Source: Paludibacteraceae bacterium
Lineage (GTDB): Bacteria; Bacteroidota; Bacteroidia; Bacteroidales; Paludibacteraceae
Length of the DNA: 5,951 bases
Assembly: GCA_947471245.1 (NCBI GenBank)
Contig: CANIXM010000132.1
Span: forward strand, 1 to 5,951
Direction of reading: 5' to 3'
Part shown: in pieces, positions 5,117 through 5,951 of the stretch
How positions within the stretch are numbered: position 1 is the stretch's first letter
How the letters are laid out: each line of letters opens with the position of its first letter
Notes under the pieces: model-generated
The model's input: the letters and a program-made list of their open reading frames with translations, nothing else
What the model was told of the DNA's origin: nothing
Database searches by the model: none
Made by a program: the position numbers and the translations under genes

Positions 5117-5951
5117 ATGAAACAAATCATCCTCATTTTCACTTTTTTAGTCACAATTTTTTCAATCCACTCACAAGACTTGCCCCCTATTAGTGATTCT
5201 GCCCGATTCAGCATTCTTACCTGTTCACCAGGTGAAGAGGTGTATTCAAAGTTTGGCCATACTGGTTTGCGAGTAACAGACATGACTACAAATGTAGATC
5301 TGGTATTTAATTATGGGATATTTGATTTCAATACGGATAATTTCATTCTCAAATTTGTTGCAGGTGAAACGGACTACCTGCTCGGGGTGTATCCCACTGA
5401 TTCATTTCTTGCTGAATATGCGTTGGAGAATCGTATAGTGGGAGAGCAAGTTCTTAATTTAACAGTGGCAGAAAAGCGCAAACTATACCATGCTTTGAAA
5501 GTGAATTATTTGCCTGAAAACAAGGTGTATCGCTATAATTTTGTATTTGACAACTGTGCCACTCGTCCGTTTTTAAAGACGATGGAGTCAATTGATGGTG
5601 TTATCAACTTCGATGAGATGGGAGAAAACAAGTCATTTAGAACATGGATATCTGAATACACTGGCGAATTTTCATGGACGCAATTTGGTATAGATTTAAT
5701 TTTTGGACAAGATGCAGATCAATGTCCTTCACAAAAAGAGAGTATCTTTCTTCCAGATGTTTTGGCTTCAGAGTTGCAAACAGCGACCATCATTTCCAAA
5801 TCTGGTGGCACTAGAAAAATGGTTTCAGAGCATTCAAATTTAGTGGCAAAACAACCCACAGATGATCATCCAAACGATGCTCTTATTTCTCCACTTTTTC
5901 TAAATATTTTAATTTTGGTATTGGGGATTTTAGTCACCATTTATGGTGGGA
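5117..5951 (+). CDS. lnb: DUF4105 / Lnb-type membrane protein, probable lipoprotein N-acyltransferase (3' end outside window)
   Basis: The 278 residues present start with a signal peptide or signal anchor (1-19, MKQIILIFTFLVTIFSIHS). The periplasmic domain has the DUF4105 hallmarks: a Cys-Ser-Pro-Gly-Glu-Glu-Val-Tyr motif at 36-43, FGHTGLRV at 46-53 (His48), VFNYGIFDFNTDNF at 63-76, and YRYNFVFDNCATRPF at 138-152 (Cys147). His48 and Cys147 are the likely catalytic pair of a Cys/His acyltransferase-like fold; Cys36 is a third conserved-looking Cys. A first C-terminal membrane span begins about 257 (LFLNILILVLGILVTIYGG) when the window ends; the family normally continues with several spans. Lnb was reported in Bacteroides as the enzyme that N-acylates the lipid-modified Cys of lipoproteins, in place of Lnt. 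The family also has members of unknown role, so the specific activity is inferred. The ATG at 5117 is chosen because the signal peptide starts there. The gene is divergent from the Crp/Fnr regulator. Confidence 0.8.
   Translation, partial: MKQIILIFTFLVTIFSIHSQDLPPISDSARFSILTCSPGEEVYSKFGHTGLRVTDMTTNVDLVFNYGIFDFNTDNFILKFVAGETDYLLGVYPTDSFLAEYALENRIVGEQVLNLTVAEKRKLYHALKVNYLPENKVYRYNFVFDNCATRPFLKTMESIDGVINFDEMGENKSFRTWISEYTGEFSWTQFGIDLIFGQDADQCPSQKESIFLPDVLASELQTATIISKSGGTRKMVSEHSNLVAKQPTDDHPNDALISPLFLNILILVLGILVTIYGG

Noticed and set aside
5098..5283. 61-codon minus-strand frame
   Set aside because: It overlaps the signal peptide and conserved motif region of the lnb-like gene on the opposite strand; a shadow frame.

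Overview
The window is AT-rich DNA that looks like an ordinary chromosomal segment of a Bacteroidota bacterium, probably near the Bacteroidales. The evidence is four-fold: genes lack Shine-Dalgarno sequences; promoter-like TAnnTTTG -7 boxes stand before two genes; signal peptides appear to end just before Gln (FSA|Q, HS|Q); and two proteins belong to families I associate with this phylum (a large TPR protein and a DUF4105/Lnb-type membrane protein). No tRNA, rRNA, CRISPR array, intact insertion sequence or phage gene is visible.

Layout from left to right. The 3' part of ung (uracil-DNA glycosylase) runs off the left edge on the + strand. A convergent spacer of about 200 bp follows; it holds a possible 24-codon hydrophobic microprotein and short GGACACAT repeats. 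Next come two minus-strand genes. The first, in coordinate order, is a secreted, probably outer-membrane beta-barrel protein of unknown function. The second, upstream of it in transcription, is a 733-residue helical-repeat/TPR protein of unknown function. After a 335-bp gap comes a minus-strand Crp/Fnr-family regulator. It is divergent from a right-edge + strand gene whose protein starts with a signal peptide and carries the Cys/His motifs of the DUF4105 (Lnb N-terminal) domain. That gene is cut by the window end just as its membrane part begins.

The most interesting part is the 308-bp divergent spacer between the Crp/Fnr regulator and the lnb-like gene. It carries a good promoter for the regulator (TTG, 18 bp, TAAATTTG) and a -7 box for the lnb-like gene (TATTTTTG). 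A 16-bp palindrome lies where the lnb-like -33 box should be, and three exact copies of AAAACATT are present, one inside a 6-1-6 palindrome at the regulator's predicted transcription start. This arrangement suggests, but does not prove, an autoregulated Crp/Fnr protein that also controls a lipoprotein N-acyltransferase-like gene. The regulator lacks the residues that bind cAMP in E. coli Crp and the cysteine cluster of Fnr, so its signal is unknown.

I saw no clearly new multi-gene system. The remaining genes look like housekeeping or conserved hypothetical genes with no evident functional link to one another.
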